Source: Hibiscus mutabilis (lineage: Eukaryota > Streptophyta > Magnoliopsida > Malvales > Malvaceae). Taken from it: DNA of 64,000 nucleotides. The stretch is from contig CM033726.1 of NCBI GenBank assembly GCA_019671005.1, forward strand, positions 7,943,213 through 8,007,212, read 5' to 3'. Below are positions 1-10,386 of this stretch, in pieces (the stretch's first letter is position 1; every line of letters begins with the position of its first letter). A model generated the notes under the pieces. It had not been told where the DNA came from and ran no database searches. It saw only the letters and a program-made list of their open reading frames with translations. The position numbers were made by a program, and so were the translations under genes.

Positions 1-365
1 CCATTTGTCTACATCAACGACACATTTCTCGGCGGCCATACAACTCGGACAAACTATGGCACCTCTCGTCTAAATCAATTTCTATGTAATTTATTTTATC
101 TACATGTTTAGGGATAAAATTGACCGCATATTTAGGGTAGATTTTGGCTCATAGTGTCCTAACCCAATAATTTATTTTTTTTCATCTTATGTATTTAGAA
201 CCATTTTGACGGAAAAAAAATTGCTTCGGCACCATGATTTATAATTACAATTACTGAACGACTAAAATTTTTAGTTTTTATTTTTTAATTACAATTATAC
301 GTCTTTAAGCTTAAAGATTACGCAAATACGACGATTAAATTTCCAGATAAACCTTTCAAACATGA
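1..365. repeat. Left part of a diverged dispersed/tandem repeat
   Basis: AT-rich sequence with no credible gene. Around 180-365 it resembles the roughly 190-bp repeat seen intact at 3933-4420, sharing the stretches 'gtctttaagctta' and 'aattac'. The repeat unit breaks off at 365, where the foldback element begins, and resumes at 2757. This was judged by eye and the divergence is high. Confidence 0.45.
361..365. repeat. Target-site duplication CATGA, left copy (right copy 2752-2756)
   Basis: CATGA directly abuts both ends of the foldback element. The empty site reads continuously as part of the surrounding repeat. Confidence 0.75.
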
Positions 366-2751
366 TGTTGGGCTCGAAATCCTTCAATCGTTTGTGTTTG
401 CCAAGTGGTGGAGAAGATGTAATTTGGGTGAATTTGGTGGAGGCTAAAAGATAGAAAATATGCACAAGGATTTATAGTGGTTCAAGCTTCTAACAAACTC
501 TACATCTACTACCTTAGCTCCCCACTAAGGATTTCAACCAATTCACAAAAAATTATACCCCTTTCTAGGTTTAGGAGGCAACCCTTACAATCCTAGACTC
601 ATTTACCAAGTCTAGCATCAAAAGCTCACAAACCGAGCTTTGGGAACACTCTCAAACAAGAGAATTCTTAAGCAAACTGAAATCCCTCTATAAGGTGTTT
701 GTTTGCACTCTAAAGCTCTCACCCAAAACCTAAAACACTTGAATACATTGACAATTTGAGCTCACAAGTATTGTTTATACAAAGAATGAAAGAATTAAGC
801 ACTAAGACAAATTTTCTTCATAATGTTGTTAACTTCAGGATCATTAGTTGTTGCTGAAGCTTGAGTGTCCCTTTTATACTCTCAAATGAGTTCTAGTCGT
901 TGAAGACCGTTGGGATTGAAATGAAGCTGTTGGGGCTTATATTACCTAATGTAATAAATACAGTTCTGCAATCTTCCGTATCGATACGCAGGTAGGCGTA
1001 TCGGTACTACTACTACTGTTATGCTCATTTTTTGCTATGCGTATCGGTACACCTTAGTCCGTTTTGGTACGCCGTATCGGAACGCTAGGGACCGTATCGT
1101 TATGACATGTAATTCAAATAGTCGTTGAGAAATAGCCGTAAAGGTGTTTGAAACCAAGATAGGTATGCGTACAAGCGTATTGGTACGTTCTTATACGTAT
1201 CGGTACACCTAGGGATGTATCGGTACGGTTTTTGGCTACTGGAAAATTACTGTAGCTCAAACCCTTATCTGTATCGATACGGGGTATACCGTATCAGTAC
1301 GATTATGTTGAAAACGTTAGTTTGGCTACTTTAAAACATTGAAAACATTTCCAAAGCCTCTCAAAAACCTTTCAAACTTATTTTCAAGTTGTTTGGACTC
1401 AGAGACATTTTTGTCCAAAACTATTTTTTAATTATACGGCGTATCGAAATGGACCAAGGGGTACCGATACGCATAGCCAGAAATGAGCATAACGGCTAGT
1501 AGAAGTATCGATACGCCTACCCACGTATCGATACGAAAGGCTACAGAACTGCATTTATTGCGGGGGAAAAAAGTCCTAATAGCTCCATTTCAATCCCAAC
1601 GGTCTTCAATGGCTAGGAACTCATTTGAGAGTAAAAGGGACACTCAAGTTTCAACAACAACTAATGAAAGAAAAGATCCTACGACAAATTGGTTTTGGAA
1701 AATAAGTTTGAAATAGCCCACTTATCCTACGACAAAAATGTCTCTAATTCCAAACAACTTGAAAATAAGTTTGAAAGGTTTTGAGAGGCTTTGGAAATGT
1801 TTTCAATGTTTTAAAGTAGCCAAACTAACATTTTCAACCTACCCGTAACGATACGGTATTCCCCGTATCGATAGAGCTACAATAATTTTCCAGTATCAAA
1901 AAATCATACTGATACGCCCCTAGGCGTATTGATACAGATAGGATCGTACCGATACGCTTGTATGCGTACCAATCCTAGTTTTAACCACCCCAATGGCTAT
2001 TTGAATTGCAGATTGTACCGATATGGTCCTTGGCATTCTGATACGGCATACTGAAACGGACCAAGGGGTACTGATACGCATAGCCAGAAATGAGCATAAC
2101 AGCTAGTAGCAGTACCGATATGCCTACCCGCATAGTGATACGGAAGGCTGCAGAACTGCATTTATTGCAGGGAAAACAAACCCCAATGGCTTTATTTCAA
2201 TCCCAACGGTCTCCAACGGCTAGGAACTCATTTGGAAGTATAAAAGAGACACTCAAGCTTCAGCAATAACTAATGATCCTCAAGTCAACAACATTATGAA
2301 GAAAATTTGTCTTAGTGCTTAATTCTTTCATTCTTTGTATAGACAACACTTGTGAGCTCAAATTTCAAAGTATGCTCAAGTGTTTTAGGTTTTGGGTGAG
2401 AGCTTTAGAGTGCAAACAAACACCTTATAGAGGGATTTCAGTTTGCTTAAGAATTCTCTTGTTTGAGAGTGTTCCTAAAGCTCGGTTTGTGAGCTTTGGG
2501 TGCTAGACTTGGTGAGTGAGTCTAGGATTGTAAGGGTTGCCTCCTAAGCCTAGAAAATGGAAGAATTCTTAGTGAATTGGTTGAAATCCTTAGTGGGGAG
2601 CTAAGGTAGTGGATGTAGAGCTTGTTAGAAGCTTGAACCACTATAAATCCTTGTGCATATTTTCTATCTTTTAGCCTCCACCAAATTCACCAAATTACAT
2701 ATTCTCCACTACTTGGCAAACACAAACGGTTGAAGGATTTTGAGCCCAACA
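366..2751. mobile_element. Foldback-type element with about 1-kb inverted arms and LTR-like TG...CA ends
   Basis: The left arm (366-1415) is the reverse complement of the right arm (1731-2751), with point differences and small indels. The outer ends are TGTTGGGCTC and GAGCCCAACA. A 5-bp direct repeat CATGA flanks it at 361-365 and 2752-2756, and joining the flanks restores a unit of the surrounding repeat, which supports a real insertion. TG...CA ends plus a 5-bp target duplication are the marks of LTR-retroelement integrase, yet the long repeats here are inverted rather than direct. The 315-bp loop (1416-1730) holds a third, shortened copy of right-arm sequence. No transposase or polymerase coding is visible; the 77-aa and 63-aa frames inside are chance. 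It could be an unusual LTR derivative or an unrelated foldback transposon. Confidence 0.8.
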
Positions 2752-2756
2752 CATGA

Positions 2757-4768
2757 TTTTCAAGGCATTTTACCTTTTTATTTATGCCCAATTTGGAACC
2801 ATTTTCAGAGACATTTTTATACCATTTACAGTATCTGCTCTGTGCCAATATCAGTTTGAAATGTAAAGTTAAGTTCCAATTAATTGTAGCACGTTGCTGG
2901 TGGAATTTTAAAAAAAATTAATAAAAGTGACCTCTCGTCCTACAATACGCAAGGTCCACTACCATGTCAAATCTTTGGCCTGCTCCTCTACTGCCACGTC
3001 AAGAATCTCATAGGACCTCGCGTTTTGCATAATGCGAGGTCCTTTTAAAATGTTCATTTAAATAGAGGGGCTGATGGCAAAGCAGCCATCATCCAACCTT
3101 AACAATTGCAACATCGTGTTATAGCTAGAACCTTCATATCAAATCTTAAAAAATAAATTTAGTTACAGCTACTAATGGCAACAAACTACGTATCAGAAAA
3201 ATTTTCTCACAAAGTTATTTTCTCGATATTGTGGTTTCTTGGTATACGTAGTTGCATTTACATGATCACAACAAGCTTTTGCCGGGTTAACAACGTTGGT
3301 GAGATGTGTCTTCGGTGTTTTTGTACGAGACAAACGACGAATCACAATATCGGGAAATGATTGGTCTTCCTCAAGTGTCCGCAACCTTCTTAACCTTTTG
3401 TTCGAGGACACGGGTAACTTATTTTACGCCTCAATCGTGGAGGCTAGATGAAGACCACGACATGTAACCACAGTTAAAGCCCCCACCATTGCGGATGATG
3501 AGGATCAGTGGTTTAAAATGATCGTCTTTCCCAGTACACGAAGCTTTTGATCTCCATCTATTTTTTGGAAGAATTTTTTGGGGTTCTATTGACCGGTTAC
3601 AATGTCTAGAGACCCTTATGCCAATATCAGCTCCAAATACGCCTTTTGAGCTTGAAGAACAACCCGACTGTTTAGGGTTGAATTGGCATGGTAGAATTGA
3701 CCGTCTTTGTCGGCCACCTCAAATACGCCTTTTGAGCTTAAAGAAGAGCATCGCATGTATTTGTTTGAAACGTAATAATTTTATTTTCCCCTACTTATTT
3801 TATAAACAAGTTGAAATATGAAACAATGAACTTAAATTAAATTAACTTCAATTAAAATGTCATTTTAGCTTGTCGTTCCTACACAAAACCACACTTTGGA
3901 ACCATTATACTGTTTACAACGTATCGTGCGTGCCAATATCAGTCTCAGATGGAAGCCAAGTTCCAGTACTACGCCTCCAAGCTCAACAATTACGAAAATT
4001 CTCAGATTAACAACCCGGGAAAACAGCTCGAACATGCCTATGAAGCTATTTTCATGCCCAAAAACAAGCTTTGGAATTTTCAGGGCCATTTCTATACCGT
4101 TTACAATGTTTATTCTGTGCCAATATCAGTCTCAAATGAAAGATAAGATACAATACTAGGCCTCTCAACTAAAATATTACGAAGATTATTCTAATAATAA
4201 CCTGGGAAAACACCTCCAACATGCCTACCAAGCCATTTCAACTTCATATCCTTTCTACAAAAACTAGCGTCCGAACCATTTTGAACGCGCTTTTTAAACG
4301 TTCTACAATGTTTCGTACGAGCCAATATCAGTCTCAAATGGAAGATAAGTTCTAATACTACGTCTTTAAGCTTAAAAATTACCAAAATTATGGCTAATGG
4401 CAGGATAAAATGCATCAAACATGCTTATACACCCTTGTATTTCAGCGTGGATTATGAGGACCTCGCTTTTTGCATAACGCGAGGTCTCTCTAATTTCTGT
4501 CACGATATATTCAATATCTCGGAGAACTCGCATTTCGGAAAACGCGAGGTCTTATCCAGTAATTTTAAATTATGCAATTTAAAAATTCGGCCCACGTCGG
4601 ACGTACCTCGCTGCTTGTATAACGCGAGGTCAAATCTCGATTTTCCCTAAACGCAAGGTACCCTTACGTGGCTGATTTGAGGTCATTTTTCTAAATAACC
4701 TTGGCTAGGGGTCATTTACGTAAATAAATATTTAAAAAGGTTTTTTATATAATAACGCCTTTAACAAG
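2757..4768. repeat. Repeat block: roughly 190-200-bp units and CCTCGC hairpin motifs, no gene
   Basis: The word CCAATATCAG recurs at 2845, 3621, 3933, 4120 and 4322. The last three head alike units 187 and 202 bp long. The unit from 3933 keeps an open frame (3949-4146), but the next two carry stops in the same frame, so coding is doubtful. Short inverted repeats built on GACCTCGC/GCGAGGTC occur at 2939-2957, 3012-3043, 4459-4486, about 4523-4553 and about 4603-4631. Small frames at 3175-3411 and 3618-3821 match nothing I recognise. Confidence 0.55.
3933..4420 (+). repeat. Three tandem units of about 190-200 bp
   Basis: Units start at 3933, 4120 and 4322, each beginning CCAATATCAGTCTCA and followed by similar text. 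Translation of the first unit gives a hydrophilic 65-aa frame rich in Asn, Tyr and Gln. The second and third units contain stops, so this looks like a decayed repeat rather than a gene. Confidence 0.6.
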
Positions 4769-4773
4769 CTAAG

Positions 4774-5360
4774 TGTCGTGGCCATCCCCTCACATGGTGT
4801 CACAACCGAGTTCCGGGGCCACAACCGAGTCATTTCTACCATGCCCCATTTTCAAGCACATCAATGTTTTAGGAAGAAGAGTCTTTGTTTTCAATTATTT
4901 CTTTAGTTAGGAAAAAGTGTCCTCATTTCAAACAATATAATGTTTACTCGGGTCATTTCTATGATGTTTTTTTCGCATATATATAGGGGGTGGACAGTCG
5001 GCAGAGTTTGGGCTGATCCACTGGTAAAGGTATGTATCATACACACCATCGAGGCGGCCCCTACCGCCCAAGTTGATGGTGTGTGTGAGTTTTCTAATGT
5101 AACCCGATGTTTCTTTTTTTCTAATAAAATAAAAACCGTTTTTCTTTCCTACGGGGAAGCTGGGGGTCGACTGTGTGCATCCGCTATGCCCCACGGTTTT
5201 GACCATGGCTTGAAGAATGGTTTTGTGGTGCGGGACTAATGTGTTGCTTGCTTATTTTGAGCAGATCAATCGAGAGAAAAGGCTGACTTGATTGGGAAGA
5301 GTCATTTTCAAGTGTTGCACGGCTTAGCGACCGAGTGAACTAAAGGCTAAGGCCGTGACA
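4774..5360 (+). repeat. 5' LTR of the chromovirus
   Basis: 587 bp, beginning TGTCGTGGCC and ending GCCGTGACA. It matches 10387-10972 closely. It holds AT-rich blocks and a possible polyadenylation region with AATAAAAT near 5124. Confidence 0.93.
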
Positions 5361-5362
5361 CG

Positions 5363-5378
5363 TGGTATCCGAGCAAGG
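5363..5378 (+). other. Primer-binding site for initiator Met-tRNA
   Basis: TGGTATCCGAGC lies two bases after the 5' LTR and matches the usual plant iMet site TGGTATCAGAGC except at one position. This is where minus-strand DNA synthesis would start. Confidence 0.85.
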
Positions 5379-5427
5379 TTGTTGCACTCAATTTCGGGTG
5401 TGGTGTTGCCTGTTCATTGCGGTGAAA

Positions 5428-5720
5428 GCACAAAGGTGCGTAATCAATAGCACAGAGGTGCTTTTTAATAATTGTGGCACAGTGGTGCTCAATTTTTTTT
5501 TATTCAAGCACAGCGGTGCTTCCTTGTTGCTAGTGCACAGCGGTGCCTAGTTTTATTGGGAAAGCACAGTGGTGCTTATTCCCTCTTGATGCACAGTGGT
5601 GCTCTCTTGCTTCTTGTGCACAGTGGTGCCGAGTTTTTTTTTTTGAGTGGGAAAGTACAGTGGTGCTTACTCCCTCTTGAAGCACAGTGGTGCTGAGTTA
5701 TTAATAGGCATTGCGGTGCT
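5428..5720 (+). repeat. Array of 11 short palindromes (AGCACAGTGGTGCT) in the retroelement leader
   Basis: Copies lie at 5428, 5449, 5477, 5507, 5535, 5563, 5591, 5617, 5654, 5681 and 5708, spaced 21-37 bp. Most keep AGCAC and GTGCT as inverted arms around a 3-4-base centre. Spacers are T-rich and share 'ccctcttga' twice. The array lies between the primer-binding site and gag, where packaging or translation signals of retroelement RNA usually lie. Confidence 0.85.
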
Positions 5721-5747
5721 TATTATTCTTCCTGTGCAGGAACTAGT

Positions 5748-7349
5748 GTGGTAGGAGTCAACCCAAGGATGGTGACTACGCGTAAGCATCAGGGGCCAAG
5801 AGCCGTCCCGAGAACTGAGGTGCCAGCGGGCGCAGGTACTTCGGCGCAACATGGCGCTAGAGTGCCTGCACAAGGGGGTGGGACCATAGACCCCGATAGG
5901 TATGAGGATCTAGAAGCCGCGGTGGCGGCCCTGAGGGCTCATGCGGTGACCAGTGAACGAGTTCGAGCAATTGAAGTTTCTCATCAGGAGTTGGCTCACA
6001 TGGTGAAACACCTCACTGATGAGACAAAGGAGGCAATGAGTACTCTGAGGTATGAGATAGAGGAGCTTAAGGCTCAAATTAATTTGATTGAAGTGGTTGT
6101 GGGAAATTCAGTGACCATGGAAATGGGCCAAAGGAATAGGGTCCCTGAGCCTCAGCGGTATGAGGGGAACAGGGATGCTAAAGAGCTTGAAAATTTCCTA
6201 TTTGATATTGAACAATACTTTCGGGCTACTCGCACCTCTATAGAAGAAGACAAGGTCTCGATGGCTTCTATGTACTTGTCAGGGGATACCAAATTGTGGT
6301 GGAGGTCCAAGTTCACAAATGGCGTGTGTTCCATTAAAAGTTGGGATGAGTTGAAACAAGAATTAATAGCTACCTTCTTTCCGGAGAATATGGAGTATAA
6401 TGCTCGGAAGAAGTTGAGGGATTTGACCCATACTGGGACTATTCGTGATTATGTGAGAGAGTTTGCGGCATTGATGCTGGATATTAAGGACATGTCGGAG
6501 AAAGACAAGATGTTTGCTTTCCTTGAGGGCCTAAAGCCATGGGCTAGAACTGAGATTCAAAGACAACGGGTGCAGGATGTAGTCGCTGCCATGGCCGCTG
6601 CCGAGCGGCTTAACGATTACAATGATGGCTCAAACAAACGCAAGGCCCCAACTAGTGGGAGCAATAACCATGCAGGTAATGGGAGTAAGATGGCTAGAGG
6701 GGAGAGGCCGATAACTTGGGGAGCCGGGAGAGGACTTCCAAACAAGGAGCCAGTGCAGAATAGGGGGAATGGTGGCTTTATGCCGAGGAATGGGCCAAAT
6801 AGGCTACCCCTAGCATGCTTCCTGTGTAAGGGACCTCATTGCATGGCTGAGTGCCCACATAGGGGTGCATTGAGTGCTTTGGAACTTTCACGGCCTGGGG
6901 ACACACTCCCTAACCCACATACAGAGAATAGTGAGACCGATTTGGCCAGGATTGGGTTCATTCGTTTTTTGAGTGCATTACAATCGCAATTGGACAACAT
7001 AAAGAAAGAACCGGGAAAGGGCTTGATGTACGTGGACTTGGTGATAAATGGGAAGGCGACTAGGGCTCTTGTTGACACGGGAGCAACAGATACTTTTATC
7101 TCACTTGAGGAAGTCAAGAGATGCGGTTTAACAATTACTAGAGATGTGGGACAGATGAAAACAGTTAATTCTGTTGCCGCTGAAATTTGTGGAAGTGTTA
7201 AGAGGGTGAAGGCCAAGCTTGGGTCCTGGGAGGGAAGCGTGGATTTCACTGTTTCCCCTATGGACGATTTTGATGTTGTGTTGGGACTGTATTTTATGAC
7301 AAAAGCCCAAGCCATCCCGTCCCTGCTGCGAGCTGCCTATTATTTCTAG
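5748..7349 (+). CDS. Gag-protease part of the chromovirus polyprotein
   Basis: A 533-aa open frame. An in-frame ATG at 5769 gives a more usual start. Residues about 30-110 are rich in Ala and Glu and look coiled-coil. Residues about 130-280 form the retrotransposon gag (capsid) domain, including the RYEGNRDAKELENFL and LWWRSKF stretches. A zinc knuckle (CX2CX3HX4C, one residue shorter than normal) starts near residue 357. The aspartic protease has its catalytic DTGA near residue 443. The frame ends soon after the protease, where pol should follow; pol continues in another frame from about 7315. The break may be a mutation, because relatives usually have one continuous gag-pol frame. Gag would form cytoplasmic particles, and the protease would cut the polyprotein. 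Confidence 0.9.
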   Translation: MVGVNPRMVTTRKHQGPRAVPRTEVPAGAGTSAQHGARVPAQGGGTIDPDRYEDLEAAVAALRAHAVTSERVRAIEVSHQELAHMVKHLTDETKEAMSTLRYEIEELKAQINLIEVVVGNSVTMEMGQRNRVPEPQRYEGNRDAKELENFLFDIEQYFRATRTSIEEDKVSMASMYLSGDTKLWWRSKFTNGVCSIKSWDELKQELIATFFPENMEYNARKKLRDLTHTGTIRDYVREFAALMLDIKDMSEKDKMFAFLEGLKPWARTEIQRQRVQDVVAAMAAAERLNDYNDGSNKRKAPTSGSNNHAGNGSKMARGERPITWGAGRGLPNKEPVQNRGNGGFMPRNGPNRLPLACFLCKGPHCMAECPHRGALSALELSRPGDTLPNPHTENSETDLARIGFIRFLSALQSQLDNIKKEPGKGLMYVDLVINGKATRALVDTGATDTFISLEEVKRCGLTITRDVGQMKTVNSVAAEICGSVKRVKAKLGSWEGSVDFTVSPMDDFDVVLGLYFMTKAQAIPSLLRAAYYF

Positions 7350-8461
7350 GGGATTACCCGGGGGTAGTACCCGCTACCATTCTACCAAGAAGCGGAAAGA
7401 TGTTGTCAGCAATACAATTTAAGAAAGGGGTGAAGAAGGGGGAACCTTCTTTTGTCATATTACCTATTCTACATGGGGAGTCAACCCTTGAAGGGGTACC
7501 AAATGGGATTTTAAGAGTGTTGGAGGACTATAAAGATGTCATGCCAGATCAGTTGCCAAAAGGGCTCCTTCCTCGAAGGACGGTGGATCATGAGATTGAA
7601 CTGGTCCCCGGTGCCAAACCTCCTGCGAGATGCCCGTACCGTATGTCCCCTCTGGAATTAGCTGAATTGAGGAAACAACTCGATGAACTATTAAAAGCTG
7701 GGTTTATTCGACCTTCTAAAGCGCCATTTGGGGTGCCCGTGTTGTTCCAGAAGAAACATGATGGGAGCCTGAGATTGTGTGTGGACTATAGAGCCCTAAA
7801 CAAAGTGACTGTCCGGAACAAGTATCACATCCCCTTAGTTGCGGACTTGTTCGACCAGCTAAGTAGAGCGAAATATTTTACAAAGCTGGATCTTCGATCG
7901 GGGTATCATCAAGGTAAGAGTGGCCGAGGGAGATGAACCGAAGACAACTTGTATTACTCGATATGGGGCCTTTGAGTTTCTTGTGATGCCATTTGGGCTA
8001 ACCAATGTGCCTGCAACCTTTTGCACCTTGATGAACCGAGTGTTCCATGATTTTCTGGACAAGTTTGTGGTGATATACTTGGATGATATAATGGTATATA
8101 GTTCCTCTTTGACAGATCATGAAAACCATTTGCGTTTAGTGTTGCGAGAGACTCGAGAGATAATCAGCTATTTGTTAAAAGGGAGAAATGTGCTTTTGCC
8201 CAAACTCAAATTAAGTTCCTATGACACCTCGTTGGGCGAGGACATGTTCGAATGGATGAGGAAAAAGTGAAGGCAATCCAAGAATGGCCGACTCAAGAGT
8301 GTCGATGAGCTCGGATCATTCTTGGGATTAGCTAACTATTATAGACGGTTTGTCGAAGGCTACTCTCGGAGGACAGCTATACTTACCAATTTGTTAAAGA
8401 AAGGTGAGAAGTGGGCCTGGTCTAAAAAGTGTCAAGATGCTTTTGAGGACTAAAATCTGTT
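7315..8461 (+). pseudogene. Reverse transcriptase of the chromovirus, frameshifted
   Basis: The first segment (about 7315-7936) covers the linker and the N-terminal fingers and palm, with VPVLFQKKHDGSLRLCVDYR and FTKLDLRSGYHQ. The frame then shifts near 7910, and 7920-8270 carries on with the palm, including MPFGLTN and the catalytic YLDDI. A further shift near 8140 scrambles the thumb, which can be followed in changing frames to about 8460 (for example GLANYYRRFVEGYS in a third frame). At least three frameshifts make this non-functional. It would copy the element RNA into DNA. Confidence 0.9.
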
Positions 8462-9229
8462 GTGATGAACGACCCGATCCTAGTATTACCAAACATTGAG
8501 AAACCAATGGAAGTTGAAACTGATGCATCTGACTTTGCCATAGGGGGAGTACTCATGCAGGGTGGTCACCCTGTGGCCTTTGAGAGTCGGAAGTTGAGTG
8601 GTGTCGAGACGCGATATGCAACTCAGGAAAAGGAACTTCTAGCTGTGATCCATTGTCTCAGGGCTTGGAGGCATTATTTGTTGGGCTCAAAGTTTGTTGT
8701 TAAAATAGACAACACATCTGCTAGTCATATCCTGACACAACCAAAACTGTCGGCAAGAAAAGCAAGATGGCAAGAGCGCTTAGCGGAGTTTGATTTCAGT
8801 TTTGAGCATAAGGCTGGGAAGAAGAATCAGGTAGCTGATGCGTTGAGTCGAAGGGTCGATCTGGCAACCCTTAGATTGATTGCTCATATGTCAGCTAGTA
8901 GGGTGACGAATGACATTCGAGAACTCATAATGGAGAATATGGGAAAGGATCCGCAGATGATGGCAATATTGAGGATGGTGGAAAGTGGCCAATCGAAGAC
9001 CTTTTGGGTAGAGAATGGGATCCTAATGACGAAAGGTCCGCGTATGTATGTCCCGAGAGCGGGAGAACTTAGACAGAAACTACTACGTGAATACCATGAC
9101 ACTCCCTGGGCAGGTCACCAAGGTTGGCGGCGTACTCTGGCCCTGTTGGAACAAGGATATTATTGGCCGCACATGCGATAGGATATTATAGACTATACCA
9201 AGACTTGCCTTATTTGCCAGCAAGACAAA
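8462..9229 (+). pseudogene. RNase H and integrase zinc-binding region of the chromovirus
   Basis: The open stretch 8462-9181 begins in the connection region and gives RNase H, with ETDASDFAIGGVL, KELLAVIHCLR and the end signature QVADALSRR. The integrase H2C2 zinc finger follows: the two histidines lie in REYHDTPWAGHQGW, the frame stops at 9181, and the two cysteines (CLICQQDK) lie just after that stop. A nonsense change therefore splits the zinc finger. RNase H would remove the RNA strand of the hybrid. Confidence 0.9.
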
Positions 9230-9718
9230 GTGGATCGACAAAAGACTGCAGGGTTGTTAGAGCCATTGTCAGTGCCAGCACAACCTTGGGAGAGCATTTC
9301 ACTCGACTTCATAGTGAACTTGCCTCGGGTGGGGGATCTTGGAGCTGTCATTGTGGTGGTGGATCGGTTCTTAAAATATGCTACATTTATCCCTGCCCCC
9401 AAATATTGTTCGGCGGAGGAGACAGCTCGATTAGTCTTTAAACATGTGGTAAAGTATTGGGGTGTCCCACAAGATATCGTTAGTGACAGGGATGGTCGGT
9501 TCACTGGGAATTTCTGGAGAGAGTTATTCAAGATGTTGGGATCAAAACTGAATTTATCATCAAGTTATCATCCCCAGACGGATGGGCAGACGAAACGCTT
9601 TAATGGGTTGTTAGAAGAGTACTTAAGGCATTTTATCCAGGCCAACCAGAAAAATTGGCCTTCTTTGTTGGATGTGGCACAACTTTGTTTTAATTCACAA
9701 AAGAGTTCTCGCTACTAA
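9230..9718 (+). pseudogene. Integrase catalytic core of the chromovirus
   Basis: A 162-aa open stretch with the DDE residues in context: SLDFIVNLP, VSDRDGRFTGNFW, and the glutamate in NGLLEEYLRHF. The stretch from YHPQTDGQTKRFNG is typical, although the usual Glu of QTER is Lys here. The frame ends at a stop after NSQKSS. Upstream and downstream parts lie in other frames. The enzyme would insert the DNA copy and create the 5-bp duplication. Confidence 0.9.
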
Positions 9719-10386
9719 TAAAAGCCCTTTGAAATTGTGATAGGTCAGCGATCATGGCTTCCACACACCACTCTAGAGTCATACAAAGGAAAGTGTCCCC
9801 AGCTTTTAATTTCTCAAAGGAGTGGCGCGAATCACGAGATTGCTCGGGCTTATCTAGTTAAAGCTGCAAAACATATGAAGAAGTGGGCGGATCGTGGCGA
9901 AGGACCAGCAGTTCAAAGTTGGCAATCTAGTGCTTGTGAAGCTAATGGCGAAACGATTCATGGTTCTTACGGAATAGAGATCGGCGATTGGTGCGAAAAG
10001 TATGAAAGACCGATGCGATTGTGGCCAAAGTTGGAAATAACTTATACAAGATCAAGCCGCCCTCATGGATGAAAGTTCACCCCAGTTCCATGTGAGCAAC
10101 TTGAAGCCTTTTCATGCGAGCCCCTCGGATGTTAGCCGAGGACGAGTGATCGGGGCCCCATCGATGCCAAACCCCCATTAGAACGTCGAGTTGAGGAGAT
10201 CCTTGCTGATAGGTTTGTTACGGTGTCCAAGAAGAAGCCTTGTTCGTGAGTACCGTCAAGTGGGAAGGTCTCGGGCCAAGAGACAAGTTGGGAGAGAGAT
10301 CATGACCTAAAGGCGTTCAAGCGGAAAAATCGAGGAGTTCCTTGCAGCTCGATCGACAAGGCGTCGACAAGTTAGGTGGGGGAGGA
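9719..10386 (+). pseudogene. Integrase C-terminus and decayed chromodomain, then polypurine tract
   Basis: 9737-10072 keeps a 111-aa frame, but most of it appears to be read out of phase. At about 10180-10370 two frames together give chromodomain pieces: RVEEILADR in one, VKWEGLG in another, then ETSWERDHDLKAFK. This is a frameshifted chromodomain, which in relatives targets integration to particular chromatin. The purine run GTGGGGGAGGA (about 10376-10386) directly before the 3' LTR is the plus-strand primer site. Confidence 0.75.

Noticed and set aside
3949..4146. 65-aa frame in the 190-bp repeat as a small gene
   Set aside because: The neighbouring repeat units carry stops in the same frame, so the open frame is likely chance.
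5428..5720. CRISPR-like array
   Set aside because: The repeats are only 12-14 bp with T-rich short spacers, in a plant retrotransposon leader. No cas-like gene is present.
6836..7315. 159-aa minus-strand frame
   Set aside because: Lies wholly antisense to the gag-protease frame, which has clear domains.
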